Shown: piece by piece, positions 32,890 to 41,708 of the stretch | Numbering within the stretch: position 1 is the stretch's first letter | How the letters are laid out: each line of letters opens with the position of its first letter | Notes under the pieces: model-generated | Seen by the model: only the letters and a program-made list of their open reading frames with translations | Told to the model about the DNA's origin: nothing | The model's database searches: none | Assembly: GCA_046155885.1 (NCBI GenBank) | Contig: JBJXFU010000105.1 | Location: 1-58,934 of the forward strand | Direction: 5' to 3' | DNA length: 58,934 nt | From: JAOADN01 sp046155885 | GTDB taxonomy: Bacteria; Pseudomonadota; Alphaproteobacteria; Rhodobacterales; Rhodobacteraceae | Program-made: the position numbers and the translations under genes

Positions 32890-34074
32890 ATGCCGAGCCG
32901 CTGGTTGATCCTCGCAGTCCTGTTTCTGGCAAGAATGACGATGTCATACCAGTTTCAGGCCGTTGCCGGACTTTCCCCGCTGCTCGTAGAAAATTATGGC
33001 ATCGGTATCGCCGATATCGGATTGCTGATCGGCCTCTATCTCGCGCCGGGGGTCGCCGTCGCGATCCCGGGCGGCGCCATCGCGGCGCGATTCGGGGACA
33101 AGCGTGTCGTCAGTGCAAGCCTGATCCTGATGCTGATAGGCGGCGCGGTGATGGCTTGGGGGCCCGGGTCGGGTTGGTTGTTCGCCGGCCGGCTCCTGGC
33201 AGGCTCCGGCGGTGTCGTCATCAACATCGTCATGACCAAGATGCTGATGGACTGGTTCGTCGGCCGCGAGATTTCTACGGCGATGGCCATCTTCATCAAC
33301 TCTTGGCCGGTGGGTATCGCCCTTTCGCTTCTGACCATTCCGACCCTGGCGGAAAAAGGCGGGCTGGACCTGGCCTGGGCGGCGGTCCTGTCGGTCATCG
33401 TTCTGGGTCTGGCCTTCTTCGCCTTGGTCTACCGCAAGCCGAACGAAGCGCCCACGGCGGACGTGCGGATCAGAATCGCCGAGCTGCCGAAACTCGCGCT
33501 TCTTCTGGCGGCGATCGTCTGGGCGGTCTACAACGCCGCCTTCGCGATGGTCTTCAGTTTCGGGCCGATCTTCCTGACCCAGCGCGGGTGGGACCTGCCT
33601 GCGGCCAGCGCCTCCACCAGCATCTTCATCGTCCTGGTCGCGGTCGCAATACCCCTCGGGGGCATCCTGGCGGACAGGACCGGGCGGCGGGATACCGTCA
33701 TCATGGCAAGTCTTCTGGGATACGCGGCGCTTCTGCCGCTGGTCCTGATCGCCCCGGCCTGGGCGGTTACGCCGATCTTCGTCGTCGTCGGACTGGTCTT
33801 CGGGCTCGCCGCCGGCCCGATCGTCTCCATGCCGGCGCAGATCCTGAAGCCCGAGTCCCGTGCCTTCGGGACGGGCATCTACTATACGATCTACTATGCC
33901 CTGATGATGGTGGCGCCGACCGCCGCAGGCGCGATCGCCGAGCGCGTCGGAAGCACCGGCGCCGCGTTTGTCCTCGGCTCGCTGATGCTGGTCGCCGGGA
34001 TGCTGGCTCTTGGCGGTTTTCGTCGTGCCGTCGCGGTGCGGATGAATGACCTGCAGCGCTCGGAGCCAGCCTGA
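32890..34074 (+). CDS. MFS permease (nitrate/cyanate-transporter-like)
   Basis: A 394-residue 12-helix major facilitator. MSYQFQAVAGLSPLLVENYGI and ARFGDKRVVSASLILML give the helix 1 region and the MFS loop between helices 2 and 3. GGILADRTGRRDTVIMASL is the equivalent loop in the second half, and the general pattern recalls the CynX/NarK-like group. I chose ATG 32890 because GGGAGGA precedes it and the membrane domain begins immediately; an ATG at 32839 gives 17 extra unlikely residues. It is monocistronic, between the carboxypeptidase and the convergent cco genes. Substrate unknown. Confidence 0.82.
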   Translation: MPSRWLILAVLFLARMTMSYQFQAVAGLSPLLVENYGIGIADIGLLIGLYLAPGVAVAIPGGAIAARFGDKRVVSASLILMLIGGAVMAWGPGSGWLFAGRLLAGSGGVVINIVMTKMLMDWFVGREISTAMAIFINSWPVGIALSLLTIPTLAEKGGLDLAWAAVLSVIVLGLAFFALVYRKPNEAPTADVRIRIAELPKLALLLAAIVWAVYNAAFAMVFSFGPIFLTQRGWDLPAASASTSIFIVLVAVAIPLGGILADRTGRRDTVIMASLLGYAALLPLVLIAPAWAVTPIFVVVGLVFGLAAGPIVSMPAQILKPESRAFGTGIYYTIYYALMMVAPTAAGAIAERVGSTGAAFVLGSLMLVAGMLALGGFRRAVAVRMNDLQRSEPA

Positions 34075-34167
34075 CCCTGCCCGCCGCCTGTGTGCGTGCG
34101 GATTGCGGCCGGGCGCCGGCGACGAGGCCGTTTCGGGATCAGAAGGTCGGCCAGGGAACTCCGCGGA

Positions 34168-34335
34168 TCAATCGGATGGGCCCTTCGGCCGGTCGTCCCA
34201 GTCTGGTGACAGGATGCGCCGGCTGTCGCCCTCGGGGTCCTCGTACTGGTGGTTCCTCAGCGCCCAGAGAAAGGCCACCAGCCCCAGCAGCCCAAGCCCC
34301 AGCGACACCGGAATGAGGATCGCAAGCATCTGCAT
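34168..34335 (-). CDS. ccoS: cbb3-type oxidase assembly protein CcoS
   Basis: A 55-residue protein, too short for many gene callers. The minus strand reads MQMLAILIPVSLGLGLLGLV then AFLWALRNHQYEDPEGDSRR, followed by an acidic tail. One membrane helix followed by an (N/S)xQ(Y/F)xDxxG motif is the CcoS signature. CcoS is needed for cofactor (copper/haem) insertion into cytochrome cbb3 oxidase. It starts 8 bp after the ccoI stop, completing ccoG-ccoH-ccoI-ccoS in canonical order. Confidence 0.93.
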   Translation of the reverse strand: MQMLAILIPVSLGLGLLGLVAFLWALRNHQYEDPEGDSRRILSPDWDDRPKGPSD

Positions 34336-34343
34336 GGCGGACC

Positions 34344-36554
34344 CTATCTGCCCTTCAGCCTGAGCGCGTTCAGCGACACGGTCAGCGACGAGGTCGACAT
34401 GGCCAGCGCCGCGATCAGCGGTGTCGCCAGCCCGGCGATCGCCACCGGCACCGCGACCACATTATAGGCCAGTGACAGCGCGAAGTTCTCGCGGATCCGC
34501 CGCCGCGCCTGCACCGCCACCGACAAGGCCCCCGCGACGGGCGAGATATCGGCCCCGAGAAAGACGATGTCCGACGCCACCCGCGCCGCGTCCAGCGCGC
34601 TGGCAGGCGAGATCGAGACATGCGCGGCGGCAAGGGCCGCGGTGTCGTTCAGCCCGTCGCCCACCATCAGCACCTTCCGCCCCTCGGCCGCCAAGGCCGC
34701 GATCCGCGCCGCTTTGCCTTCGGGCCTTACGCCCGCCTGCCATTCGCCGATCCCCAGCGCGCGGGCCACACCGCCCACCGCACCCGGGTTGTCGCCCGAC
34801 AGAAGGATCACCCGCGTGCCCTGCGCCGCAAGCCCCGCGACCAGCGCCGCCGCCCCCGGGACGATCCGGTCCGCGAAAGGGATCGCCACCGGCGCCGCGC
34901 CGCCGCCCGCCGCCAGCCAGACGGCGGTGGCGTCCTGCGGGGCGGCCCCCTCCCGTCCGGCGGCCCAGTCGGCCCGCCCGAGGCGTAGGCGCGTTCCCCG
35001 GCACATTCCCTCGACTCCCGCCCCCGGGACCTCGCGCACCTCGTCGAGCGTGGCGGGAACGACCCCCCGCGCCGCCAGCGCCGCCGCAAGGCTCCGCGAC
35101 AGCGGATGCGACGAGGCCGTCGCCAGCGCCGCCGCGACCGCCAGCGCCGCGTCCGGCAGCGCCTCCAGCCCCGCCGGTTCCGGCGTGCCATGCGTCAGCG
35201 TGCCGGTCTTGTCGAAGACCACCGTATCCACCTCGGCCAGACGCTCCAGCGCGGTGCCGTCCTTGACCAGCATCCCCATGCGGAAAAGCCGCCCCGAGGC
35301 CGAGGCAACCACCGCCGGAACCGCCAGCGCCAGCGCGCAGGGGCAGGTGATGATCAGCACCGCCGCCGCCACGTTCACCGCCAGCCGCAGATCGCCCGTC
35401 GTCCACAGCCAGCCCGCGAAGCTGGAAAGGGCCAGGACATGCACCGCCGGCGAATACTTCCGCGCCATCCGGTCGGCAAGCGAGGTGTAGCGGTTCCGCG
35501 CCCCCTCCGCCGCCGCCACCAGATCGGCCATCCGCCTGAGCGAGGTGTCGCGCCCCGCCGCCGTCACCCGCACGGTCAGGGGAGCGGTCAGGTTCACCTC
35601 GCCCGCGCTCACCGCGCTGCCCTCGCCCGCCGGGGCCGGCAGCGTCTCGCCGGTCAGCAGCGACCGGTCGAGCTCCGAGGTACCCGCCGCCACCACCCCG
35701 TCCACCGGCATCCGCCCGCCGGGACGGACCAGAATCACGTCGCCCGCGCGCAGCTCGGCCGCCGGCACCGTCTCTTCCGCGCCGTCCCGCAGCCGCACCG
35801 CCTTCGGCACCTCCAGCGCCGCCAGTTCCTCGGCCGCCGACCGCGCCGCCGCCCTGGCGCGAAAGTCGAGGTAGCGCCCGGCAAGCAGGAAGAAGCAGAG
35901 CGACACCGCCGCGTCGAAATAGGCGTGGTGGCCCGAGTGGATCGTCTCATAAAGCGAGATCGACGGCGCCAGGATCAGCGCCAGCGAAATCGGCACGTCC
36001 ATGCCCAGCCGCCTGGCCCTGAGCGCGGCCCAGGCCGAGGCAAAGAAGGGCTGGCCGGAAAAGGCCAGCGTCGGCAGCGCGATGGCGGCGCTGATCCAGT
36101 GGAACATGTCCCGCGTCGCCCCCTCGGCGCCCGACCAGACGGCCACCGACAGAAGCATGATGTTCATCATCGAAAACCCGGCGACGCCCAGGCGCATCAG
36201 CAGGTCGCGCGACCGGGCGTCGGTTTCCGTAGTGATCAGCAGCCCCGCGTCCAGTTCGTGCGCGGGATAGCCGATCCCGTCCAGCGCCGCGATCATCCGG
36301 TCGGGGCCGATGCCCGGCGCGGCCACCACACGCACCCGCCGCAGCGTCAGGTTCAGCCGCGCCGAGCGGACGCCGGGCAGGGCGGACAGGGTGCGTTCGG
36401 CATCCGTGATGCAGGCCGCGCAATGGGCGGTGGGCAGCGACAGCACGATCTCGCCGTCGCGCAAGGCCTCGGCACGGGCCGCGAGGTCACCGGCGGCGGG
36501 CGCGGCCGCGCAGGCCGGGCAGGCGGACAGGGGGATGGCGGCGGCAGCTTTCAT
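34344..36554 (-). CDS. ccoI: Copper-translocating P1B-type ATPase for cbb3 oxidase maturation
   Basis: Exports Cu(I) across the inner membrane for the binuclear centre of cbb3 oxidase (CcoI/FixI). The N-terminus has a Cys pair (CPAC), then an HMA domain with HCAAC. Later come the actuator TGE motif (SLLTGETLPAP), the metal-binding CPC in TCPCALALAVPA, the phosphorylation site DKTGTLTHG and the hinge MVGDGLNDTAAL. From ATG 36554 (AGGTG six bases upstream) the protein has 736 residues. It lies 43 bp after ccoH and 8 bp before ccoS. Confidence 0.96.
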   Translation of the reverse strand: MKAAAAIPLSACPACAAAPAAGDLAARAEALRDGEIVLSLPTAHCAACITDAERTLSALPGVRSARLNLTLRRVRVVAAPGIGPDRMIAALDGIGYPAHELDAGLLITTETDARSRDLLMRLGVAGFSMMNIMLLSVAVWSGAEGATRDMFHWISAAIALPTLAFSGQPFFASAWAALRARRLGMDVPISLALILAPSISLYETIHSGHHAYFDAAVSLCFFLLAGRYLDFRARAAARSAAEELAALEVPKAVRLRDGAEETVPAAELRAGDVILVRPGGRMPVDGVVAAGTSELDRSLLTGETLPAPAGEGSAVSAGEVNLTAPLTVRVTAAGRDTSLRRMADLVAAAEGARNRYTSLADRMARKYSPAVHVLALSSFAGWLWTTGDLRLAVNVAAAVLIITCPCALALAVPAVVASASGRLFRMGMLVKDGTALERLAEVDTVVFDKTGTLTHGTPEPAGLEALPDAALAVAAALATASSHPLSRSLAAALAARGVVPATLDEVREVPGAGVEGMCRGTRLRLGRADWAAGREGAAPQDATAVWLAAGGGAAPVAIPFADRIVPGAAALVAGLAAQGTRVILLSGDNPGAVGGVARALGIGEWQAGVRPEGKAARIAALAAEGRKVLMVGDGLNDTAALAAAHVSISPASALDAARVASDIVFLGADISPVAGALSVAVQARRRIRENFALSLAYNVVAVPVAIAGLATPLIAALAMSTSSLTVSLNALRLKGR

Positions 36555-36597
36555 CGGCCGCACCTGCCAATTCCGTCACCGGTCGCGGGCATCGCTC

Positions 36598-37053
36598 TCA
36601 CCCCCGTACGCTCAGGTCCAGCCGCTTGCGAAACAGCGTCCCGTCCCCGGCATGCGCCTCGACGAACACCACCCACTTCCCCGGCGGCAGCGTCACATCC
36701 GCCGACCAGACCCCCCGGTCGGCCACGAAAACCGGAGTGCGGTCGTCCCGCGCCTCGGTCGCGCGGCCGATCCGCACGCTCAGCTCGCGCACCCCGGCCG
36801 GCCGCCCGTCCGCCCCGGTGAAGGCCAGCACGAGCCGCCCCGGCGCATAGTCCGGTGCCACGCTCCATCCCAGCGCCTCCTGCGCGCGGCGGTCGCGGTC
36901 GAAGCTCTGGCTCGCCACATAGCTGTTGGCCACTTCAAGCCCCGGGAAGGTGCCGACCGCCTTCACCGCCAGCGTGACGTTAGCCGCGACCACCACGCCG
37001 AAGAAGGCCACCGTGATCGCCAGCACGTGCCAGCCCGTCAGTTCCCGCGTCAT
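36598..37053 (-). CDS. ccoH: FixH/CcoH family protein
   Basis: Membrane-anchored assembly factor of cbb3 oxidase, 151 residues. One N-terminal helix (GWHVLAITVAFFGVVVAANVTLA) precedes the conserved periplasmic part: FPGLEVANSYVASQSFDRDR, ALGWSVAPDY and later LPPGKWVVFVEAHAGDGTLF. The start is ATG 37053, one base after the ccoG stop (TGAgATG); an extended frame upstream lies within ccoG and is not homologous. It probably interacts with CcoI, as in other bacteria. Confidence 0.94.
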   Translation of the reverse strand: MTRELTGWHVLAITVAFFGVVVAANVTLAVKAVGTFPGLEVANSYVASQSFDRDRRAQEALGWSVAPDYAPGRLVLAFTGADGRPAGVRELSVRIGRATEARDDRTPVFVADRGVWSADVTLPPGKWVVFVEAHAGDGTLFRKRLDLSVRG

Positions 37054-37054
37054 C

Positions 37055-38470
37055 TCACCCTCCCGCGCCGTGGAAGGCGCTGTTGGCCCAGGTCCGGTCG
37101 GTGTTCCCCACGTCCTCGATCCAGAAGCGGATCGGGATGCGCGCCGCCGACGCCTCGGGGGTTCCTGGCTCGGCCTGGACATAGACGCGCTGCGTCATCG
37201 TCTCGTCCGCCGGCACCGGCACCGTCAGATCGGGCGTGCCTTCCAGCGCGATGCGCAGATTGGCGTCGGTCGCGATCGAGATGCGCAACGGCCGCTCTCC
37301 GCCCGTCTTGTTGCGCAGGCGCAGTTCGTAAATGTTGCGGATTGTCCCGTCGGCCAGCGTGACGTACAGCGGATTGCGGACAGGGCTGACGTTCACGTCG
37401 ATGGGCGAGCGCAGGAACAGTGCCACCACCAGCCCGACACCGACCATCGACCAGAGCACCGTGTAAAGGATCGTGCGCGGGCGGAAGATGTGGCGCCAGA
37501 CCGGCCTCGGCGGGTTGCCCGCGCGCTCGGCCACCTCGTCCTTCAGCGCGAAATAGTCGATCAGCCCCCGCGGCTTGCCGACCTTGGCCATCACGTCGTC
37601 GCAGGCGTCGATGCACAGCGCGCAGGTGATGCAGGCCAGCTGCTGGCCATTGCGGATGTCGATCCCCTGCGGGCAGACGTTCACGCAGGCCATGCAGTCG
37701 ATGCAGTCGCCCGCCCCTTCCGTCCCCAGCTTGCCCCGCGGCTCGCCCCGCCAGGGTCGGTAGGAAACGGTCAGCGTGTCCTCGTCCATCATCGCCGCCT
37801 GGATGCGCGGCCAGGGGCAGGCATAGATGCAGATCTGCTCGCGGAAGAAGCCGCCGAAGGTGAAGGTCGTGGCGGTCAGGATGGCGATGGTCATGTAGGC
37901 GACCGGATGCGCCGTGCCGCCGATCAGGTCGCGCGCTAGCGTCGGCGCATCGGTGAAATAGAACACCCAGGCCCCGCCGGTGGCCAGCCCGATGACCAGC
38001 CAGACCGTCCACTTGGTCAGCCTCAGTCGCGCCTTCCGCAGGTCCCACCGCTGGTGCCAGAGCCGCACCCGGGCGTTCCGGTCGCCTTCGATCCAGCGTT
38101 CCACTAGGATGAACAGGTCGGTCCACACCGTCTGCGGGCAGGCATAGCCGCACCAGACGCGGCCGAGCGCCGAGGTGAACAGGAACAGGCCGAGGCCCGC
38201 CATGATCAGCAAGCCCGCGACGAAGTAGAATTCGTGCGGCCATATCTCGATCATGAAGAAGAAGAAGCGGCGGCTGGCAAGGTCGACCAGCACCGCCTGA
38301 TCGGGCAGGTCCGGCCCCCGGTCCCAGCGCAGCCAGGGGGTGAGATAGTAGATGCCCAGGGTGACCGCCAGGATCACCCATTTCAGGTTTCGGAACCGCC
38401 CGTGGACGCGCCGGGGGAACACGGGTTCCCGGGCCGCGTAAAGGGCGGGGGGGCTGTCGGTCGGGGACAT
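37055..38470 (-). CDS. ccoG: Cytochrome c oxidase accessory protein CcoG (FixG), 4Fe-4S
   Basis: A 471-residue membrane ferredoxin; in Rhodobacter-type bacteria CcoG reduces Cu(II) for cbb3 oxidase assembly. It has about five helices (for example LKWVILAVTLGIYYLTPWL), CGYACPQTVWTDLF and ICIYACPWPRIQAAM cysteine pairs. Two ferredoxin-type clusters follow, CIDCMACVNVCPQGIDI and CITCALCIDACDD. The C-terminal periplasmic Ig-like domain begins VNVSPVRNPLYVTLADGTIR. It is the first gene of the operon, under a class-II FnrL promoter. ccoNOQP would be expected just beyond but are not next to it here. Confidence 0.97.
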   Translation of the reverse strand: MSPTDSPPALYAAREPVFPRRVHGRFRNLKWVILAVTLGIYYLTPWLRWDRGPDLPDQAVLVDLASRRFFFFMIEIWPHEFYFVAGLLIMAGLGLFLFTSALGRVWCGYACPQTVWTDLFILVERWIEGDRNARVRLWHQRWDLRKARLRLTKWTVWLVIGLATGGAWVFYFTDAPTLARDLIGGTAHPVAYMTIAILTATTFTFGGFFREQICIYACPWPRIQAAMMDEDTLTVSYRPWRGEPRGKLGTEGAGDCIDCMACVNVCPQGIDIRNGQQLACITCALCIDACDDVMAKVGKPRGLIDYFALKDEVAERAGNPPRPVWRHIFRPRTILYTVLWSMVGVGLVVALFLRSPIDVNVSPVRNPLYVTLADGTIRNIYELRLRNKTGGERPLRISIATDANLRIALEGTPDLTVPVPADETMTQRVYVQAEPGTPEASAARIPIRFWIEDVGNTDRTWANSAFHGAGG

Positions 38471-38502
38471 GGGTACCGGGGTTCGGACTGTTCGCTGATG
38501 CG

Positions 38503-38544
38503 TTCTTAGGCCGGACGGACTTGGCCGGCCTTGATGCAGGTCAA
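38503..38544 (-). promoter_or_regulatory. FnrL-dependent class-II promoter of ccoGHIS
   Basis: TTGATGCAGGTCAA at 38531-38544 matches the FNR/FnrL consensus TTGAT-N4-ATCAA with one change. On the minus strand a TAAGAA -10 box lies at 38508-38503. With a start near 38496 the FNR site is centred at about -41.5, the standard class-II activator position, and the leader to ATG 38470 would be about 25 bases. This predicts low-oxygen induction of the oxidase assembly genes. Confidence 0.82.
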
Positions 38545-38585
38545 CTAGCGGCGGGGCCGGCCCGCGCGCCGATCCCCCGGGGGGA

Positions 38586-38607
38586 GACGGGCTTTCGAAA
38601 GCCCGTC
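38586..38607. repeat. Perfect 22-bp palindrome
   Basis: GACGGGCTTTC (38586-38596) is immediately followed by its reverse complement GAAAGCCCGTC (38597-38607), with no loop and a TTTCGAAA core. It lies between the divergent FnrL site and the DUF2270 gene. It could be a protein-binding site or a dispersed palindrome. Confidence 0.8.
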
Positions 38608-38751
38608 CGGAACACCCCCAAAAGGGTCTTCCGCCGCCAGCCGCACCCCTATCCCGGCCAATCAGACCTTGCCCCCCGCCCGCCTCTGCGGCTCAATGCC
38701 GCCAGGGTGACGGCCGCCGATCCGCGCGCCGCGCTGGAGGAGGGCCACGCG

Positions 38752-39432
38752 ATGGCCGAGAAACGCCACGCCGGCGACAGCGCCGAGTTCACCGCGGCCG
38801 AGATCGGCGCGCTGGCGCATCTCTACCGGGGCGAGGTCTACCGCTCGACCGTCTGGCGCACGCGGCTCGACACCACCACCAACTGGGCGGTGGTGACGCT
38901 GGGCGTGGCGCTGTCGATCACCTTCTCCTCGCCCGAGGCCTCGCCGCTGCCGCTCCTGCTCGTCGGCATCCTGATCATGCTCTTCCTCGCGCTCGAGGCG
39001 CGCCGCTACCGCTATTTCAGCGCCTGGCGGGCGCGGGCGCGGTGGCTGGAACGGAACTTCTACGTGCCGATGCTGCGCGACGGCGATCTGCACACCGAAA
39101 CCGACTGGCAGGCGAAACTCGCCGACGACTATTCCCACCCGGTCTACCACGTCACCTACCAGACCGCGCTGGCCCGGCGCGTGCGGTCCAACTACCTGTG
39201 GATTCTGCTCATCCAGACCCTCGCCTATGCGGGCAAGCTGATCGTCCATCCGACGGCCGCCACGTCGTGGGAGGTCTTCCTGACCCGCGCCGACATAGGT
39301 CCGGTGCCGGGCGAGGCCGTGCTGCTCGCGGGCGCCGCCTACATCGCCAGCTGGGTGGCGCTGACCGTCTGGATCAGCGTGAAGGACGCCCGCCGCATCA
39401 AGGACCGTGGCGGCACCCCGGCGATGGGGTAG
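38752..39432 (+). CDS. DUF2270 membrane protein
   Basis: A 226-residue conserved protein of unknown function, recognised by FTAAEIGALAHLYRGEVYRS and TVWRTRLDTTTNWAVVTLGV, then YRYFSAWRARARWLERNFYV and DDYSHPVYHVTYQTALARR. There are two close N-terminal membrane helices (about residues 40-80) and two near the C-terminus (about 155-215). ATG 38752 has GGAGGAGG nine bases upstream. It is divergent from ccoGHIS but separated by more than 200 bp, so no functional link is implied. Confidence 0.85.
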   Translation: MAEKRHAGDSAEFTAAEIGALAHLYRGEVYRSTVWRTRLDTTTNWAVVTLGVALSITFSSPEASPLPLLLVGILIMLFLALEARRYRYFSAWRARARWLERNFYVPMLRDGDLHTETDWQAKLADDYSHPVYHVTYQTALARRVRSNYLWILLIQTLAYAGKLIVHPTAATSWEVFLTRADIGPVPGEAVLLAGAAYIASWVALTVWISVKDARRIKDRGGTPAMG

Positions 39433-39448
39433 CCGGACCGCCCGACCC

Positions 39449-40195
39449 TCACCCCGCCGCGCCCAGCTCCGCGAACGTCCGCCGCACGATGAGCGTCCTG
39501 TCGGCGTTCGGCGGGTGCGAGCCGAGGAATCTGTTGCCCGGGTCCGGGATGCGGGTGAAGAAGGCCGCGCCCCGCAGCGGGTCGTACCCCGCATGCCAGG
39601 CGATGGCGGTTCCGAGCTCGTCGGCTTCGAGCTCATGGTCCTGCGAATAGACCCGCGCGCCCACCGTCGCGCCCAGCCCCTGGGCCGTCTCGACAGCCGA
39701 GGCGTCGCCCCCCGACATCGCCACCACACCGCCGAGGATCAGCGCGCCCAGCCGCGCCGACCCCTCCTGCCGCGGGATGTGCCCCCGGATATGATGCGCC
39801 GCCTCGTGCCCGACGATGAAGGCAAGCTCGTCCACGTTCCGCGCGTCCGCGATCAGCGGGATGGTGAAGAAGATCACCGGGTGCCCGGCCTTGTCGACCG
39901 TCTGGTAGGCGTTCGGCGGCTGGTCGCGGCGGTCGTCGACGACAATGCGGAAGTCGCAGTCCGTTCCCGGCGGGGCGAGGGCCAGGCACTCCTGCCGGAT
40001 CGCCGGCTCCATCCGCCGCACCACCGACACGAAGTTCCTGGCGGCCGTCGCGGCGTCCGGCGGCGGCCCGGCGGCCTCGGGCACTTCGGGCAGGCCATAG
40101 CCGGGGTCGGGCAGGTAGACCCCGGACTCGGGCGCCGGCTCACAGCCCGACAGGACCATCCCGGCAAGGAAGGCGACGACCGCAAGCCTCTTCAT
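39449..40195 (-). CDS. M48-family metalloprotease lipoprotein
   Basis: A 248-residue zinc protease. The N-terminus MKRLAVVAFLAGMVLSGCEP is a lipoprotein signal with Cys18 as the acylated residue, which places it on a periplasmic membrane face. The zinc motif HEAAH is in ELAFIVGHEAAHHIRGH, with the third ligand in HELEADELG. The family includes BepA/LoiP-type outer-membrane quality-control proteases. The start has GGAGAAGCCC before ATG 40195. It is convergent with the DUF2270 gene and transcribed singly. Confidence 0.9.
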   Translation of the reverse strand: MKRLAVVAFLAGMVLSGCEPAPESGVYLPDPGYGLPEVPEAAGPPPDAATAARNFVSVVRRMEPAIRQECLALAPPGTDCDFRIVVDDRRDQPPNAYQTVDKAGHPVIFFTIPLIADARNVDELAFIVGHEAAHHIRGHIPRQEGSARLGALILGGVVAMSGGDASAVETAQGLGATVGARVYSQDHELEADELGTAIAWHAGYDPLRGAAFFTRIPDPGNRFLGSHPPNADRTLIVRRTFAELGAAG

Positions 40196-40346
40196 GGGCT
40201 TCTCCGACTGCTCGGGCGCAAGGCTACCCCGCCCGCGCCGCGCCGGAAAGCCCCGGCCGCGGGCCTCACGGCATTTTTCTCGCCCGGGCCGGTCCTTCCG
40301 CGCGAGAGAGATTGAGCCTGCCCCCGGCCCGCACTACCCTTGCCCC

Positions 40347-40583
40347 ATGTTCACCATCGAGCACGACTTCGACGCCACCGTGATCACCCTCGTCGACGAG
40401 GGCAGCCCGCATCTGGAAGAGGATGTGACCATCCAGGGTTTCGAGGAATGCGTGACGATCGAGCAGTTCGACCCGCGCCGCGAAGAGGTGGTCAAGATTG
40501 TCATGTCGATGAGCCAGGTCCGCGAACTCGCCGCAGCGCTGAACCTGCCGGAAGGCGTGTACCGCCTGAAGCCCAAGGTCTGA
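40347..40583 (+). CDS. Conserved small protein of unknown function
   Basis: A 78-residue acidic protein beginning MFTIEHDFDATVITLVDEG and ending VYRLKPKV. I recognise no domain. It is predicted soluble, with alternating beta-strands and one helix (MSQVRELAAALNL). There is no clear ribosome-binding site, but coding character is good and the next gene starts one base after its stop, implying coupling to the exported protease-like protein. Confidence 0.65.
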   Translation: MFTIEHDFDATVITLVDEGSPHLEEDVTIQGFEECVTIEQFDPRREEVVKIVMSMSQVRELAAALNLPEGVYRLKPKV

Positions 40584-40584
40584 C

Positions 40585-41547
40585 ATGGCCAGCGCGGTCC
40601 GGCCAGGCGCGGAACCGACCGGCGCCGCCCGGGATCGCGCCCGGCATCGCTCCTGCCGCCCCGCCGCGCTCGCCCTCGCGCTTTTCGCCGCCTTCGCCCC
40701 CGTCCCGCCCGCCGCCGCGAAAGAGACCGAGTTCGGCCCCTTCCGCCGCCTTCTCGACCTGCCGGGCTCGCTGTTCCTTTCCGGCGAGATCCGCGCCGGG
40801 GACCATGCGAACCTTTTGCGCGCGCTGGCCGTCTACCCCGAGACGCGGAACCTGATCCTGGAAAGCGAGGGCGGCCTGATTTCCGAAGCGCTGCTGATCG
40901 CCGGCACGGTGCACGACCGCCGCATCGCCACCTATGTCCCGCCCTCGGACGTCTGCGCCTCGGCCTGCGCGCTGGTCTGGTTCGCGGGCCCCCGCCGGCA
41001 GGCCGACGGCCGCCTCGGCGTGCACCGCTTCGCCTCTCCCGGCGGGTTCCTGTTCAGCGACGAGGGCGAAACGCAGGACACGGTCGGGCGGATCGTCGAA
41101 TTGCTCGACCGCTTCGGCACGCCGCGCTTCGTGCTGGTGCCGATGCTGCGGACCCCCCATGACAGCATCCACTGGTTCGAGCCGCCCGAGCTCGGGCGGC
41201 TGCAGGCCGGCCGCCGCTTCGATCCGGACATCGCGAGCATTCTTCGGGCCCAATTGCCGCCGGAGCCACCCTTGCCCCTGGCTGACGCGCCGGGCGCCGA
41301 CTGCGCGGCCGAAACCGACCGTACCCTGCGCGCCCTGTGCCGCGACCCGCGCCTGGCCGGGCTCGACCGGGCGCTCGCCGAACGCATCGCGGCGCTGACG
41401 GGCGCTCTGCCGCCTGACGATGCCGCAGCGCTCGCGGCCGAGCAGGCGAAGTGGGAGGCCAAGCGCAGCGACTGCGCCGGCAACCTCGCCTGCCTGGAAC
41501 GCGCCTATGCCGAGCGACTCGCCGCGCTTCGCGACGGGCCGGGGTGA
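40585..41547 (+). CDS. Exported ClpP-like protease fused to an LprI-like domain
   Basis: A 320-residue protein. Residues about 25-45 (PAALALALFAAFAPVPPAAA) form a signal peptide. The middle part is a ClpP/crotonase-like fold: LFLSGEIRAGDHANLLRAL, LILESEGGLISEALLIAG, then DVCASACALVWFAG with the candidate nucleophile Ser and GRLGVHRF with the candidate His. The C-terminal about 85 residues have the pattern C..E....LC.DPRLAGLDRALAE..., W..KR..C and CLERAYAERLAAL, typical of LprI-type lysozyme-inhibitor domains. The fusion suggests a periplasmic protease or binding protein. It follows the 78-residue gene by one base. Confidence 0.75.
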   Translation: MASAVRPGAEPTGAARDRARHRSCRPAALALALFAAFAPVPPAAAKETEFGPFRRLLDLPGSLFLSGEIRAGDHANLLRALAVYPETRNLILESEGGLISEALLIAGTVHDRRIATYVPPSDVCASACALVWFAGPRRQADGRLGVHRFASPGGFLFSDEGETQDTVGRIVELLDRFGTPRFVLVPMLRTPHDSIHWFEPPELGRLQAGRRFDPDIASILRAQLPPEPPLPLADAPGADCAAETDRTLRALCRDPRLAGLDRALAERIAALTGALPPDDAAALAAEQAKWEAKRSDCAGNLACLERAYAERLAALRDGPG

Positions 41548-41708
41548 TCAAGCTGATGAAAGTTCACCTGAGAACGCGGGGCTGACCGCTCCCGATTACC
41601 CGGATCACGGCCCGAGCCCACGGCGAAGCGCTCCGCCACAGCGCCGCCGAAGCGGCCGCTCCATGGGGGAGGGAAGCCGAGTCACTGGCCCGCGCGCCGG
41701 CCGGCGAC

